NCBI GenBank assembly: GCA_946887385.1
Contig: CAMPKU010000069.1
Location: 1-17,683 of the forward strand
DNA from: an uncultured Gammaproteobacteria bacterium
GTDB taxonomy: Bacteria; Pseudomonadota; Gammaproteobacteria; Rariloculales; Rariloculaceae
Direction: 5' to 3'
Length of the DNA: 17,683 bases
Below, piece by piece: positions 6,527-17,683 of the stretch. Positions within the stretch are counted from its first letter, which is position 1, and every line of letters starts with the position of its first letter. The notes under the pieces were generated by a model. It saw only the letters and a list, made by a program, of their open reading frames with translations. It ran no database searches and was not told the origin of the DNA. The translations under genes were made by a program, and so were the position numbers.

Positions 6527-7981
6527 ATGTCTGCGACTCAACTCCTGGGCGCCTCCAGCGTCGCCGTATTGTGTGCAGTGCTGCTCGCCGCGGCCGGCGG
6601 CGCGCAGGAAGTCGGCGGCGAAGCCGCACGGCTCGCAGCGCTCGAAACGGAGCTCGCGGGTTTGGAGCGCGATGTAGGACTGCTCGAGGATACGAAGGCG
6701 ATCAAGCGCTTGCAGCGCGCGTACGGCTACTACGTCGACAAAAAGCTGACTCGCGAGATCGGCGCGCTGTTCGCCGACGATCCGGATACCACGGCGGAGC
6801 TCGGCGGTTCCGGCGTGTACGTGGGGCGGGCGCGCATTGCGGAGTTCTACGACCGCATCGTCGGCGGCAACGAGGCCAAGCCCGGCGAGCTCTTCAATCA
6901 CATGATCCTGCAAGGCGTCGTGCACGTGGCGCCCGACGGCCGCACGGCCAAGGGCCGCTGGCGGGCGCTGATCCAGCTCGGCCAGCACGGTGAGAGCGCC
7001 GTGTGGGCCGAAGGTCCGTACGAGAACGAGTACGTCAAAGAGGACGGTGTCTGGAAATTCAGCAAGGTGCATTGGTTCCAAACGTTCTCGGCGCCGTACT
7101 CGCCGGGCTGGCACAAAGCGCCGCAACCGATGAGCCCGCCGCTCGCGGATTTTCCGCCGGACCGGCCGCCGACGATGGTCTACGACTCCTATCCGGGTGT
7201 GCACCAGCCGCCCTATCACTACGCCAATCCCGTCTCCGGCCGCTGCGAGCCCGGCGTCTGCGTGGTCGCTGCGCGCGGCTCCCCGGTCCCGCCCGCGGCG
7301 GCCACAGCCGCCGCCGTGCAGTTGGATGCCGCTGCCCGCGTTGCGGCCGCCCGCGCGCGGTTGGGGGCGATCCACCAGCGTGCGGCTCGGGTCGCCGACG
7401 TCAACGCCATTCAGAACCTCCAAGGAAGCTACGGCTACTACGCCGACAAAATGCTCTGGGATGAGGTGGTCGATCTCTTTGCCGACGATGCCACGCTCGA
7501 GATCGGCCCGAGCGGCGTCTATGCCGGTAAGGAGAGCATCCGCCGCTATCTCTTGAGCTTGAGCGGCGGCAAGCAAGGGCCGCTCGAGGGCGTGCTCTTC
7601 GACCACTACCAGCTTCAGCCGATCATCACGGTGGCCGACGACGGCCTCACGGCCAAAGGCCGCTGGCGCTTGTTCCTGATGACCGGCGAGTCGGGCTCGG
7701 GCTCGGGCGGCAACTGGGGCGAAGGCGTTTACGAGAACGAGTACGTGAACCAAGACGGCGTGTGGAAGATCAGCAAGCTGCATTGGTTCGCCACGTTCGT
7801 GGCCCCATACGAAGGCGGCTGGCTCAACGCGGATCCCAAGGCCATCGAAGAATATGCGCTCGGGCGCGGCGTGATGCCCGACCGGCCGCCGAGCGTTGAG
7901 TACGCGCCTTATCCCGGCGTGTTCGTGCCGCCCTTTCATTATGCGAATCCCGTCACCGGCGAGACCGGAGCGCGTCGATGA
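6527..7981 (+). CDS. Exported protein with two SnoaL/NTF2-like modules
   Basis: The 484-residue product has a secretory signal (hydrophobic 5-26, likely cut after G-G-A) and two copies of one module. Module A (about 55-236) and module B (about 290-478) each run I-x-x-L-Q-x-x-Y-G-Y-Y-x-D-K, F-A-D-D, G-V-Y-x-G, L-F-x-H (His124 and His360), T-A-K-G-R-W, Y-E-N-E-Y-V, D-G-V-W-K, then P-D-R-P-P-x-x-x-Y-x-x-Y-P-G and P-P-x-H-Y-A-N-P-V. The first part fits the SnoaL-like/NTF2-like cone fold, whose members include cyclases, dehydratases and steroid isomerases; no substrate can be read here. The proline-rich tail motif is outside that fold and is conserved in all three copies. An Ala/Arg-rich linker with helix-forming residues joins the modules. 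The stop overlaps the next gene as ATGA. Confidence 0.88.
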   Translation: MSATQLLGASSVAVLCAVLLAAAGGAQEVGGEAARLAALETELAGLERDVGLLEDTKAIKRLQRAYGYYVDKKLTREIGALFADDPDTTAELGGSGVYVGRARIAEFYDRIVGGNEAKPGELFNHMILQGVVHVAPDGRTAKGRWRALIQLGQHGESAVWAEGPYENEYVKEDGVWKFSKVHWFQTFSAPYSPGWHKAPQPMSPPLADFPPDRPPTMVYDSYPGVHQPPYHYANPVSGRCEPGVCVVAARGSPVPPAAATAAAVQLDAAARVAAARARLGAIHQRAARVADVNAIQNLQGSYGYYADKMLWDEVVDLFADDATLEIGPSGVYAGKESIRRYLLSLSGGKQGPLEGVLFDHYQLQPIITVADDGLTAKGRWRLFLMTGESGSGSGGNWGEGVYENEYVNQDGVWKISKLHWFATFVAPYEGGWLNADPKAIEEYALGRGVMPDRPPSVEYAPYPGVFVPPFHYANPVTGETGARR

Positions 7982-8679
7982 GCGGCAAAGCATTGGCCGG
8001 CATCGTGCTCGCGCTCGCGTGCGCCGCGTGCGACCCGGGCCCGCGCGGCGCCGACCCGGACACGCTCGCGGCGATCGGCGAGCTCGAAACCGCCGTGGCG
8101 GAGGCCAAGCGCGCAGTCGGACGCTTACGCGACGTCGACGAGCTCGAAAACCTCGCGAGCATTTATGGCCACTACGTCGACAAATCGCGCCACGACGACG
8201 TCGCCGATCTCTTCGCTCCCGAGGGTGTCGTCGAGATTCTGGGCCGCGGCGTGTTCATCGGCCAGGATCGCGTACGCGAGTACATGCTAAACCTCACACC
8301 GGGCAATGTCGGCCCGCGCGAGGGCGCGCTGTTCAATCACATGCATTTGCAGCCTGTGGTGCATGTATCGCCCGACGGCGAGACGGCGCACGTGCGCTCA
8401 CGTCTCTTCGTCATGTTCGGCATCCTGGGCTCGAACGCGCAGTGGGGCGACGGCATCTACGAGAACGTCTTCGTGAAGCAAGACGGCATCTGGAAGATCG
8501 ATTATCTGCACGGCTACCAGACGTTCTATACGAACTACGAGGACGGCTGGGCCAAACGAGCGTCGGCGATCTTCGCGCCCTACGAGCGCTTGCCGCCCGA
8601 TCGGCCGCAGTCGGTGCCGTACGCGCCCTACCCGGCTGCATTCGTGCCGCCATTCCATTATCGCAACCCGGTGTCGGGC
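6689..8679 (+). repeat. Three tandem copies of a SnoaL-like coding module
   Basis: The three modules lie at about 6689-7234, 7394-7960 and 8128-8679. They are diverged at DNA level but clearly collinear in protein: Y-G-Y-Y or Y-G-H-Y near the start, L-F-[ND]-H in the middle, G-[VI]-W-K later, and P-D-R-P followed by H-Y-x-N-P-V at the end. Two copies are fused in one gene and the third is a separate overlapping gene, which implies successive duplications. Confidence 0.85.
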
Positions 8680-8736
8680 CGCGCGGATCACTATAAAGAT
8701 CCCACGTGGCAAGACACGCAGGCTCCGGCCGAATAG
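7978..8736 (+). CDS. Exported single-module SnoaL/NTF2-like protein
   Basis: The 252-residue product has a short hydrophobic N-terminus ending L-A-C-A-A-C-D-P. It is either a lipoprotein acylated at Cys15 or Cys18 (the lipobox is imperfect) or a cleaved secreted protein. A helical segment (28-50) precedes one SnoaL-like module (51-234) with Y-G-H-Y-V-D-K (63-69), L-F-N-H-M (118-122), Y-E-N-V-F-V-K-Q-D-G-I-W-K (161-173) and the tail P-D-R-P-Q to P-P-F-H-Y-R-N-P-V-S-G. This is the third copy of the module found twice in the preceding gene. The ATG lies inside the upstream stop (ATGA), so the two are very likely translated together and may assemble; NTF2-like folds often dimerise. Substrate and reaction are unknown. 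Confidence 0.87.
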   Translation: MSGKALAGIVLALACAACDPGPRGADPDTLAAIGELETAVAEAKRAVGRLRDVDELENLASIYGHYVDKSRHDDVADLFAPEGVVEILGRGVFIGQDRVREYMLNLTPGNVGPREGALFNHMHLQPVVHVSPDGETAHVRSRLFVMFGILGSNAQWGDGIYENVFVKQDGIWKIDYLHGYQTFYTNYEDGWAKRASAIFAPYERLPPDRPQSVPYAPYPAAFVPPFHYRNPVSGRADHYKDPTWQDTQAPAE

Positions 8737-8752
8737 TGATTGCAGGAATCGG

Positions 8753-8778
8753 CACGGGCCATTCGCGCGCGGCCCGTG
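8753..8778 (+). terminator. Strong hairpin between the SnoaL genes and the anchor gene
   Basis: CACGGGCC (8753-8760) and GGCCCGTG (8771-8778) make a perfect 8-bp GC-rich stem with a 10-base loop, 16 bases after the upstream stop. A run of eight A (8788-8795), not T, follows, so it is not a textbook intrinsic terminator. It may stabilise the upstream mRNA end or attenuate read-through into the permease pair. Confidence 0.4.
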
Positions 8779-8802
8779 TAGACTCGCAAAAAAAAGAGCA
8801 TT

Positions 8803-8810
8803 GAGGGGGG
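8803..8810 (+). promoter_or_regulatory. Strong ribosome binding site supporting a TTG start
   Basis: GAGGGGGG lies seven bases before TTG 8818. No ATG occurs in frame until 8866, which would remove 16 residues before the membrane helix and leave this site without a purpose. The strong site with a rare start codon may limit expression. Confidence 0.65.
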
Positions 8811-8817
8811 ACCACCG

Positions 8818-9462
8818 TTGTCAGAGCCGTCTTCACCGGGCGGGCAAGCACCGCCCGGCCAGCGCATGGGCTTGAGCATCGTCGTCGCGCTCGCCGTCGC
8901 AGCGGTGGTGCTCGTCGTGGCCGTGCTGCCCGCGGAGTACGGCATCGACTTGACGGGGCTCGGCCGCGCGCTGGGATTTAGCGAGCTCGCCGCACCCGCC
9001 TCGCGCACGATCGAGGTCAGGGACGTGCTCGGCGGCAACGAGCGTGTACGCGAGGTCGAGATTCCCGCGTTCAACGAGCCGGTGCCGTTGCCGAATCCGG
9101 CCGTGCATCAAAGCGAAGATCGCCCGATTCAGACGCGCACCCTCACGCTCACGCTTCAGCCAGACCAGGAAACCGAGATCAAGACCGTGCTGCGGGAAAG
9201 CAAGGTGATCACGTACACCTGGAAAACCGACGGCGGCCTCGTCTACTGCGACCTGCACGGCCACGATCCCGCGGCCGGCCAGGAATTCTTCGTGCGTTAT
9301 CGCGAAGATCAAGAAGGCGCCACCGAAGCTACGGGCTCGCTCGTCGCCCCGTTCGACGGCGAGCACGGCTGGTACTGGCTCAACATTCATGACGGACCTG
9401 TGACCATCACGCTGACGGTGACCGGCTTCTTCGACGACATCGTCGACTACGGAATTTTCTAA
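8818..9462 (+). CDS. Membrane-anchored periplasmic protein, permease partner
   Basis: The 214-residue product has a short polar N-terminus, one transmembrane helix (about 19-38), the phrase L-P-A-E-Y-G-I-D-L-T-G-L-G-R (37-50), and a beta-rich soluble domain that should lie in the periplasm. This matches the family annotated only as 'transmembrane anchor protein'; the hallmark A-P-F-D-G-E-H-G-W-Y-W near the C-terminus is present. The soluble domain also has Y-C-D-L-H-G-H-D, whose Cys and two His could bind a metal, though that is speculative. Its function is unknown. The TTG start is chosen from the strong upstream binding site; ATG 8866 is the alternative. It lies 14 bases before the lactate permease gene, so co-translation is likely and a role as accessory subunit or membrane partner is inferred. 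Confidence 0.82.
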   Translation: MSEPSSPGGQAPPGQRMGLSIVVALAVAAVVLVVAVLPAEYGIDLTGLGRALGFSELAAPASRTIEVRDVLGGNERVREVEIPAFNEPVPLPNPAVHQSEDRPIQTRTLTLTLQPDQETEIKTVLRESKVITYTWKTDGGLVYCDLHGHDPAAGQEFFVRYREDQEGATEATGSLVAPFDGEHGWYWLNIHDGPVTITLTVTGFFDDIVDYGIF

Positions 9463-9476
9463 AGAGAACGCATCCT

Positions 9477-11084
9477 ATGTGGCAACACGACTACAACCCT
9501 CTCGATAACACCGTGCTGTCGACGCTCGTGGCCGCTGTGCCGATCGTCGTGCTCCTGATCATGATCGGCGTACTGCGCAAGCCTGCGTGGATGTCGGGGC
9601 TCGCCGGTCTCGGCGCCGCGCTCATCGTCGCGATCGCCGCGTACGGCATGCCGGCCGATCTCGCCGTGAGCTCGGCGCTGATGGGCGCGGCATTCGGCTT
9701 GCTGCCGATCGGGTGGATCGTCTACTGGGCCGTCGTGCTATATCGCATCACACTCGAGACGGGCAATTTCGAGGTCATCAAAGACTCGATCGGCGGCCTC
9801 ACGAAGGACCGGCGGCTGCAGGCGATGCTGATTGCGTTCGCGTTCGGCGCGTTCGTCGAAGGCGCCGCGGGCTTCGGCACGCCGGTCGCCGTCGCGGCCG
9901 CAATGCTCACCGGCCTCGGCTTCTCGCCGTTCTTTGCAGCCGGCATTTGCCTGCTCGCGAACACGGCGCCCGTTGCGTTCGGCTCGATCGGCATCCCGAT
10001 CGTCACCCTGGCCGGCACCACGGGGCTCGACGAGCTCACGTTATCGCAGTGGGTGGGCCGCATCTGCGCGCCGGTCTCCGTTTTCATCCCGGCCTACCTC
10101 GTCATGGTCATGGGCGGCCTCAAGGGCTTGAAAGGCGTGCTGCCGGCCGCGATCGTGTGCGGCGTCTGCTTCGCGAGCATGCAATTGCTCGTCTCGAATT
10201 TCATCGGCCCTCAGCTCGTGGACATCATTGCGGCGCTCACGGCGATCGTCGGGCTCGTCGTGCTACTCAAGGTTTGGCAACCGAAAGACAATTTCGTGAT
10301 GGAAGGCGAGCACGCCGCCGTGGCAACGCCGAAGCAACACGGCTTCGGCCGAACGATGCTCGCCTGGTCGCCGTACCTTTTGCTCGTGCTGTTCGTGCTC
10401 GTCTGGGGCTACGGGCCGACGAAGAGCGCGCTCGAGACCACGAACATCGTGTTCGCGTGGCCGGGGCTGCACAATGAAGTCACGCGCATGGCGCCGATGG
10501 TCGCGCAGCCGGCTCCCTACGCCGCCAACTACACGCTCAACTGGCTCGCAGCCGCGGGCTCGGCATGCGCCCTCGCCACGCTGGCGTCGGCGCTCGTGCT
10601 GCGCGTGTCGATCGGCACGTACATCGGGCTCTTGGGCCGCGTGCTGAAGCAGATGGCGTTCTCGCTGCTCACGATCGCCGCCGTGCTCGGCCTCGCATAC
10701 GTCATGAACTACAGCGGCGCCGTGGTCACGCTCGGCATCGCGTTTGCCGCGACGGGCGCGCTATTTCCGTTCTTCAGCGCCATACTCGGTTGGGTCGGCG
10801 TGTTCCTAACCGGAAGCGATACGTCGGCGAATGCGCTGTTCGGCAATTTGCAGGTGGTAACGGCGAACAGTCTGGATCTGAACCCCGCCATGATGGCCGC
10901 GTCGAACTCGGCGGGCGGCGTGATGGGCAAGATGATCAGCCTAACCAGCTTGGCCGTGGCCGTGGCAGCCACGGGCATGGAGCGCTCCGAGGAAGGCAAG
11001 CTGTTCCGCTTCACGATCAAGCACAGCGTGTTCCTCGCCGCCGTGCTCGGCATCATCACCACGATTTACGCGTACAGCACGTAA
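9477..11084 (+). CDS. lldP: L-lactate permease
   Basis: The 535-residue multi-spanning inner-membrane protein is of the lactate permease (LctP/LldP) family, which brings in L-lactate, often also D-lactate and glycolate, with protons. Recognisable features are the N-terminal W-Q-x-x-Y-x-P, L-P-I-G-W-I-V-Y-W, the long conserved block F-V-E-G-A-A-G-F-G-T-P-V-A-V-A-A, N-T-A-P-V-A-F-G-S-I-G-I-P, and near the C-terminus G-V-F-L-T-G-S-D-T-S-A-N-A-L-F-G-N-L-Q and S-A-G-G-V-M-G-K-M-I. Length is slightly below E. coli LldP (551) and GlcA (560), with both ends intact. AGAGAA (9463-9468) precedes ATG 9477. No lactate dehydrogenase gene lies in the window. It is paired with the membrane-anchor gene just upstream and converges with the kinase operon. 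Confidence 0.95.
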   Translation: MWQHDYNPLDNTVLSTLVAAVPIVVLLIMIGVLRKPAWMSGLAGLGAALIVAIAAYGMPADLAVSSALMGAAFGLLPIGWIVYWAVVLYRITLETGNFEVIKDSIGGLTKDRRLQAMLIAFAFGAFVEGAAGFGTPVAVAAAMLTGLGFSPFFAAGICLLANTAPVAFGSIGIPIVTLAGTTGLDELTLSQWVGRICAPVSVFIPAYLVMVMGGLKGLKGVLPAAIVCGVCFASMQLLVSNFIGPQLVDIIAALTAIVGLVVLLKVWQPKDNFVMEGEHAAVATPKQHGFGRTMLAWSPYLLLVLFVLVWGYGPTKSALETTNIVFAWPGLHNEVTRMAPMVAQPAPYAANYTLNWLAAAGSACALATLASALVLRVSIGTYIGLLGRVLKQMAFSLLTIAAVLGLAYVMNYSGAVVTLGIAFAATGALFPFFSAILGWVGVFLTGSDTSANALFGNLQVVTANSLDLNPAMMAASNSAGGVMGKMISLTSLAVAVAATGMERSEEGKLFRFTIKHSVFLAAVLGIITTIYAYST

Positions 11085-11089
11085 GCCGG

Positions 11090-11118
11090 GCACGCAGCTC
11101 CTAGCTAGCTCTGCGTGC
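11090..11118. terminator. Hairpin between convergent lldP and kinase genes
   Basis: GCACGCAG (11090-11097) and CTGCGTGC (11111-11118) form a perfect 8-bp stem with a 13-base loop, in the 20-bp gap between convergent genes. The right arm overlaps the last codons of the minus-strand kinase gene, and its stop codon lies in the loop. The position suits a bidirectional terminator, but there is no T-tract on either side. Confidence 0.45.
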
Positions 11119-13219
11119 GCCGCTCGCTGCGAACGTCGCCGGCCAGCCCGGCGTCGATCGCGGCTTGGATGGCGCGCAGATCCGCAGGCTTCACGAAATG
11201 GTGATCGAAGCCCGCCTCGCGGGAGCGGTCGAAGTCTTCGGCTTGGCCGTAGCCCGTGAGAGCGATGAGTAGCGGCGATTCCAGCGTCTCATTGGCCCGA
11301 ATACCGGCCGCCAGCTCGTAACCGTTCATGCCGGGCAGGCCGATGTCGATGATGGCGACTTCCGGCGCGAACATCTCGACGCAAGCAAGCGCCTGCAGAG
11401 CGTCCGTGACGGTCTTCACCTCGTGCCCCTCGATCCTCATGAACACGGCGATGGATTCCGCGGCGTCGGCGTTGTCGTCGACGACCAGGATCCGTCTGGC
11501 CCCCTGACGCGCCGCGGGCATCGCTTGCGCTCCGGCATGCGGCACAACCTCGCTGATGCATGGCAGCTTCACGCTCACCTCCGTGCCGGAACCTGGCCCC
11601 TCGCTTATCACGTTCACTTCTCCTTGATGCAGCTCGACGAGCCGGCGTACGACGGCGAGGCCTACGCCAAGCCCGCCTTGGCTGCGGTCGAGGCCGCGAT
11701 AGCCTTGCGTAAACACGTCGAACACATACGGCAAGAATTGCGGGTCGATGCCGATACCGTTGTCGCGTATGCGAACCCCGACGTGGCCGTGCTCGACGCT
11801 TACACCGAGCTCGATGGCGCCGCCGTCGGTGGTGTACTTGGCAGCGTTGTGCAGCAAATTGCTGAAAATTTGGCTCAAGCGTGCGAAGTCGCCGAATATC
11901 CAAACCGGCGTGTCGGAACCTTGCACCGATAGCGAATGCCGTTTCGAGTCCACGAGCGGGCGCATGATCTCGATGCTGTGCTCGAGCACCTTGCCGAGCT
12001 CCACTGCTTCGCGATGCAGCGTGATCTTGCCTTGAGTGATACGCGACACGTCGAGCAGGTCGTCGACGAGGCCAGCCAGGTGCGTGACCTGTCGCTCCAC
12101 GACTTCACGCACCCACGCGATGCGCGCATCGTTCGGCGCAACTTTGGCGAGAACCTGCGCCGCCGTCACGATCGGCGCCAACGGGTTGCGCAGCTCGTGC
12201 GACAACATGGCGAGGAATTCGTCCTTGCGGCGGTTCGCCTCTTGCAACCTCTCTTCGGCATCCTTCGCGCGCGCCATCTCGCGCTCCAGCGTGCTGTAAA
12301 GCTCTGCGTTATCGAACGCGATAGCGGCGCGCGTCGCGATCTCGAGCAAGCCCCGCTCGTCGAGCGGCATGAAGTCGGAGCTCACCACCCCGAGCACGAA
12401 CGCGCCGACGTTGCGCTCGCCCACGTTCAAAGGCAGCACGTGCGCGATACGGAGCGGCGCCGGCCAATGACTCGAACGCGAAGAATCCACGCGAATTTCG
12501 AGCGCGTAGCCGCCGCTGCGCACTTCGGCCATGGCGCGGCGCACGGTAGGCGGCAAGCCCTCGAGCTCGATGGACCGCGCGGGCTCGTGATCCTGCCGAT
12601 ACAGCGAGACGTCGAGGCCGCCGGATTCCACGGCCAGCAGCGCGCAGCCGCCCACGGTCGGCACGAGCACCTCGAGCAACCTTTCCATGCTCGAATTGAG
12701 CTTCAGTGACGCCGAAAGCTCGCGGCTCGCGAGCGCAATTAGCTCCGAGCTTCGACGCGCCGTCTCCGCCGCCGCCCGCCCCGCTTCGGCCCGGGCCACC
12801 TTCGCCGCGCGGCGCTGGGCACGATAAAGATCGACGAACACGCGCACTTTGCTGCGCAAGATCGCGGGCACGACGGGCGTCAAGATGTAGTCGACGGCGC
12901 CAAGCTCGTAGCCGCGCTCGGTCTGCATTTCATCCGCGTACGCCGTCACGAAGATGATCGGAGTGTGCGACGTGCGGCCGTGCTTGCGGATCAACTGCGC
13001 CGTCTCGATGCCGTCGATATCGGGCATGTTCACGTCGAGCACGATCACCGCGAATTCGCGCTCGAGCAGCTCACGGAGCGCCTCCGCGCCCGAGGCAACG
13101 AGCACGAGGTTCTCGTCGAGCTCCTCTAATACCTCCCGAAATGCGAGCCGCTTGTCCGCCAGGTCATCGACGACCAGGATATTGACCTTCTCTTCCATTG
13201 GCAGCGGCACGGGTCTCAT
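11105..13219 (-). CDS. Receiver-GAF-histidine kinase-receiver hybrid protein
   Basis: The 704-residue cytoplasmic two-component protein has no membrane helix. In order: receiver 1 (about 12-130; D18-D19, phosphoacceptor D62, T92), a coiled linker (132-170), a GAF-like sensor (172-308), a HisKA domain (332-398; S-H-E-L-R-N-P, His341), a HATPase domain (440-552; N-box N454-N458, D-N-G-I-G-I-D 486-492, G-G-L-G-V-G-L 515-521) and receiver 2 (576-690; D581-D582, D625, K677). Receiver 1 has Thr114 where nearly all receivers have the Lys of the K-P motif. It can autophosphorylate and probably takes phosphate from the poly-HAMP kinase encoded 12 bases upstream in the same operon. No DNA-binding output is present. 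An ATG at 13199 (residue 8) is an alternative start but lacks a binding site; 13219 has AAGGCGG nearby. Confidence 0.93.
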   Translation of the reverse strand: MRPVPLPMEEKVNILVVDDLADKRLAFREVLEELDENLVLVASGAEALRELLEREFAVIVLDVNMPDIDGIETAQLIRKHGRTSHTPIIFVTAYADEMQTERGYELGAVDYILTPVVPAILRSKVRVFVDLYRAQRRAAKVARAEAGRAAAETARRSSELIALASRELSASLKLNSSMERLLEVLVPTVGGCALLAVESGGLDVSLYRQDHEPARSIELEGLPPTVRRAMAEVRSGGYALEIRVDSSRSSHWPAPLRIAHVLPLNVGERNVGAFVLGVVSSDFMPLDERGLLEIATRAAIAFDNAELYSTLEREMARAKDAEERLQEANRRKDEFLAMLSHELRNPLAPIVTAAQVLAKVAPNDARIAWVREVVERQVTHLAGLVDDLLDVSRITQGKITLHREAVELGKVLEHSIEIMRPLVDSKRHSLSVQGSDTPVWIFGDFARLSQIFSNLLHNAAKYTTDGGAIELGVSVEHGHVGVRIRDNGIGIDPQFLPYVFDVFTQGYRGLDRSQGGLGVGLAVVRRLVELHQGEVNVISEGPGSGTEVSVKLPCISEVVPHAGAQAMPAARQGARRILVVDDNADAAESIAVFMRIEGHEVKTVTDALQALACVEMFAPEVAIIDIGLPGMNGYELAAGIRANETLESPLLIALTGYGQAEDFDRSREAGFDHHFVKPADLRAIQAAIDAGLAGDVRSERRTQS

Positions 13220-13231
13220 GAGCGTACCGCC

Positions 13232-17683
<4,452 letters not shown>

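Noticed and set aside
6383..7993. A 536-codon open frame on the minus strand opposite the two-module SnoaL gene
   Set aside because: It is an antisense shadow caused by high GC at third codon positions. The plus-strand gene has a signal peptide, ribosome binding site and conserved modules; the antisense product shows no recognisable domain.
5294..8736. desA and SnoaL-like genes as part of a polyketide or polyunsaturated lipid pathway
   Set aside because: No ketosynthase, acyl carrier, cyclase or other pathway gene is present, and the SnoaL-like proteins are exported, unlike polyketide cyclases.

Overview
This high-GC window carries eleven protein genes. It is most likely a piece of an uncultured gammaproteobacterium. 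The support is a DesA-type desaturase and an LldP permease with its small membrane-anchor partner, both of which look gammaproteobacterial. The DUF1552/ankyrin pair and the 'WDGDT' secreted proteins are also common in Acidobacteria, so the phylum is an inference, not a reading. I see no tRNA, rRNA, CRISPR array, insertion sequence, prophage or integrase. The first ~90 bases are homopolymer-rich and look like a poor contig end. The last bases stop inside a tandem-repeat gene, so both edges may be assembly breaks.

Layout. (1) 128-2220: two divergently transcribed genes for exported proteins of unknown function, one with a secretory signal and one a lipoprotein. They share a WDGDTL core and are probably distant paralogues. 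A short divergent promoter region with a perfect 7-bp inverted repeat separates them. (2) 2398-11084: a plus-strand run of seven genes. These are a Tat-exported DUF1552 protein overlapping a periplasmic ankyrin-repeat protein; a three-histidine-box acyl desaturase (desA-like); two exported SnoaL/NTF2-like proteins that together hold three copies of one module; and a membrane-anchor protein 14 bp ahead of an L-lactate permease. Overlapping stop/start codons join two of the pairs. A strong hairpin (8753-8778) divides the SnoaL genes from the permease pair. (3) 13219-11105 and 17683-13232: a minus-strand two-gene signalling operon converging on the permease. Its first gene, whose N-terminus lies off the window, is a poly-HAMP hybrid histidine kinase. 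It has at least six 92-residue HAMP units, then GAF, HisKA, HATPase and three receiver domains, the middle one degenerate. Twelve bases later comes a receiver-GAF-HisKA-HATPase-receiver kinase. A hairpin at 11090-11118 sits between the convergent genes.

How the genes may work together. The plus-strand genes are mostly envelope, periplasmic or transport functions: lipid desaturation, lactate uptake and several exported proteins of unknown role. The minus-strand operon is a complex phosphorelay of unknown input. Nothing in the sequence ties the kinases to the neighbouring genes. No clearly new defence or mobile system is visible. The parts that best deserve follow-up are the poly-HAMP kinase with its degenerate Glu-bearing receiver, the triplicated SnoaL module, and the DUF1552-ankyrin pair lacking its usual cytochrome-like partner gene.
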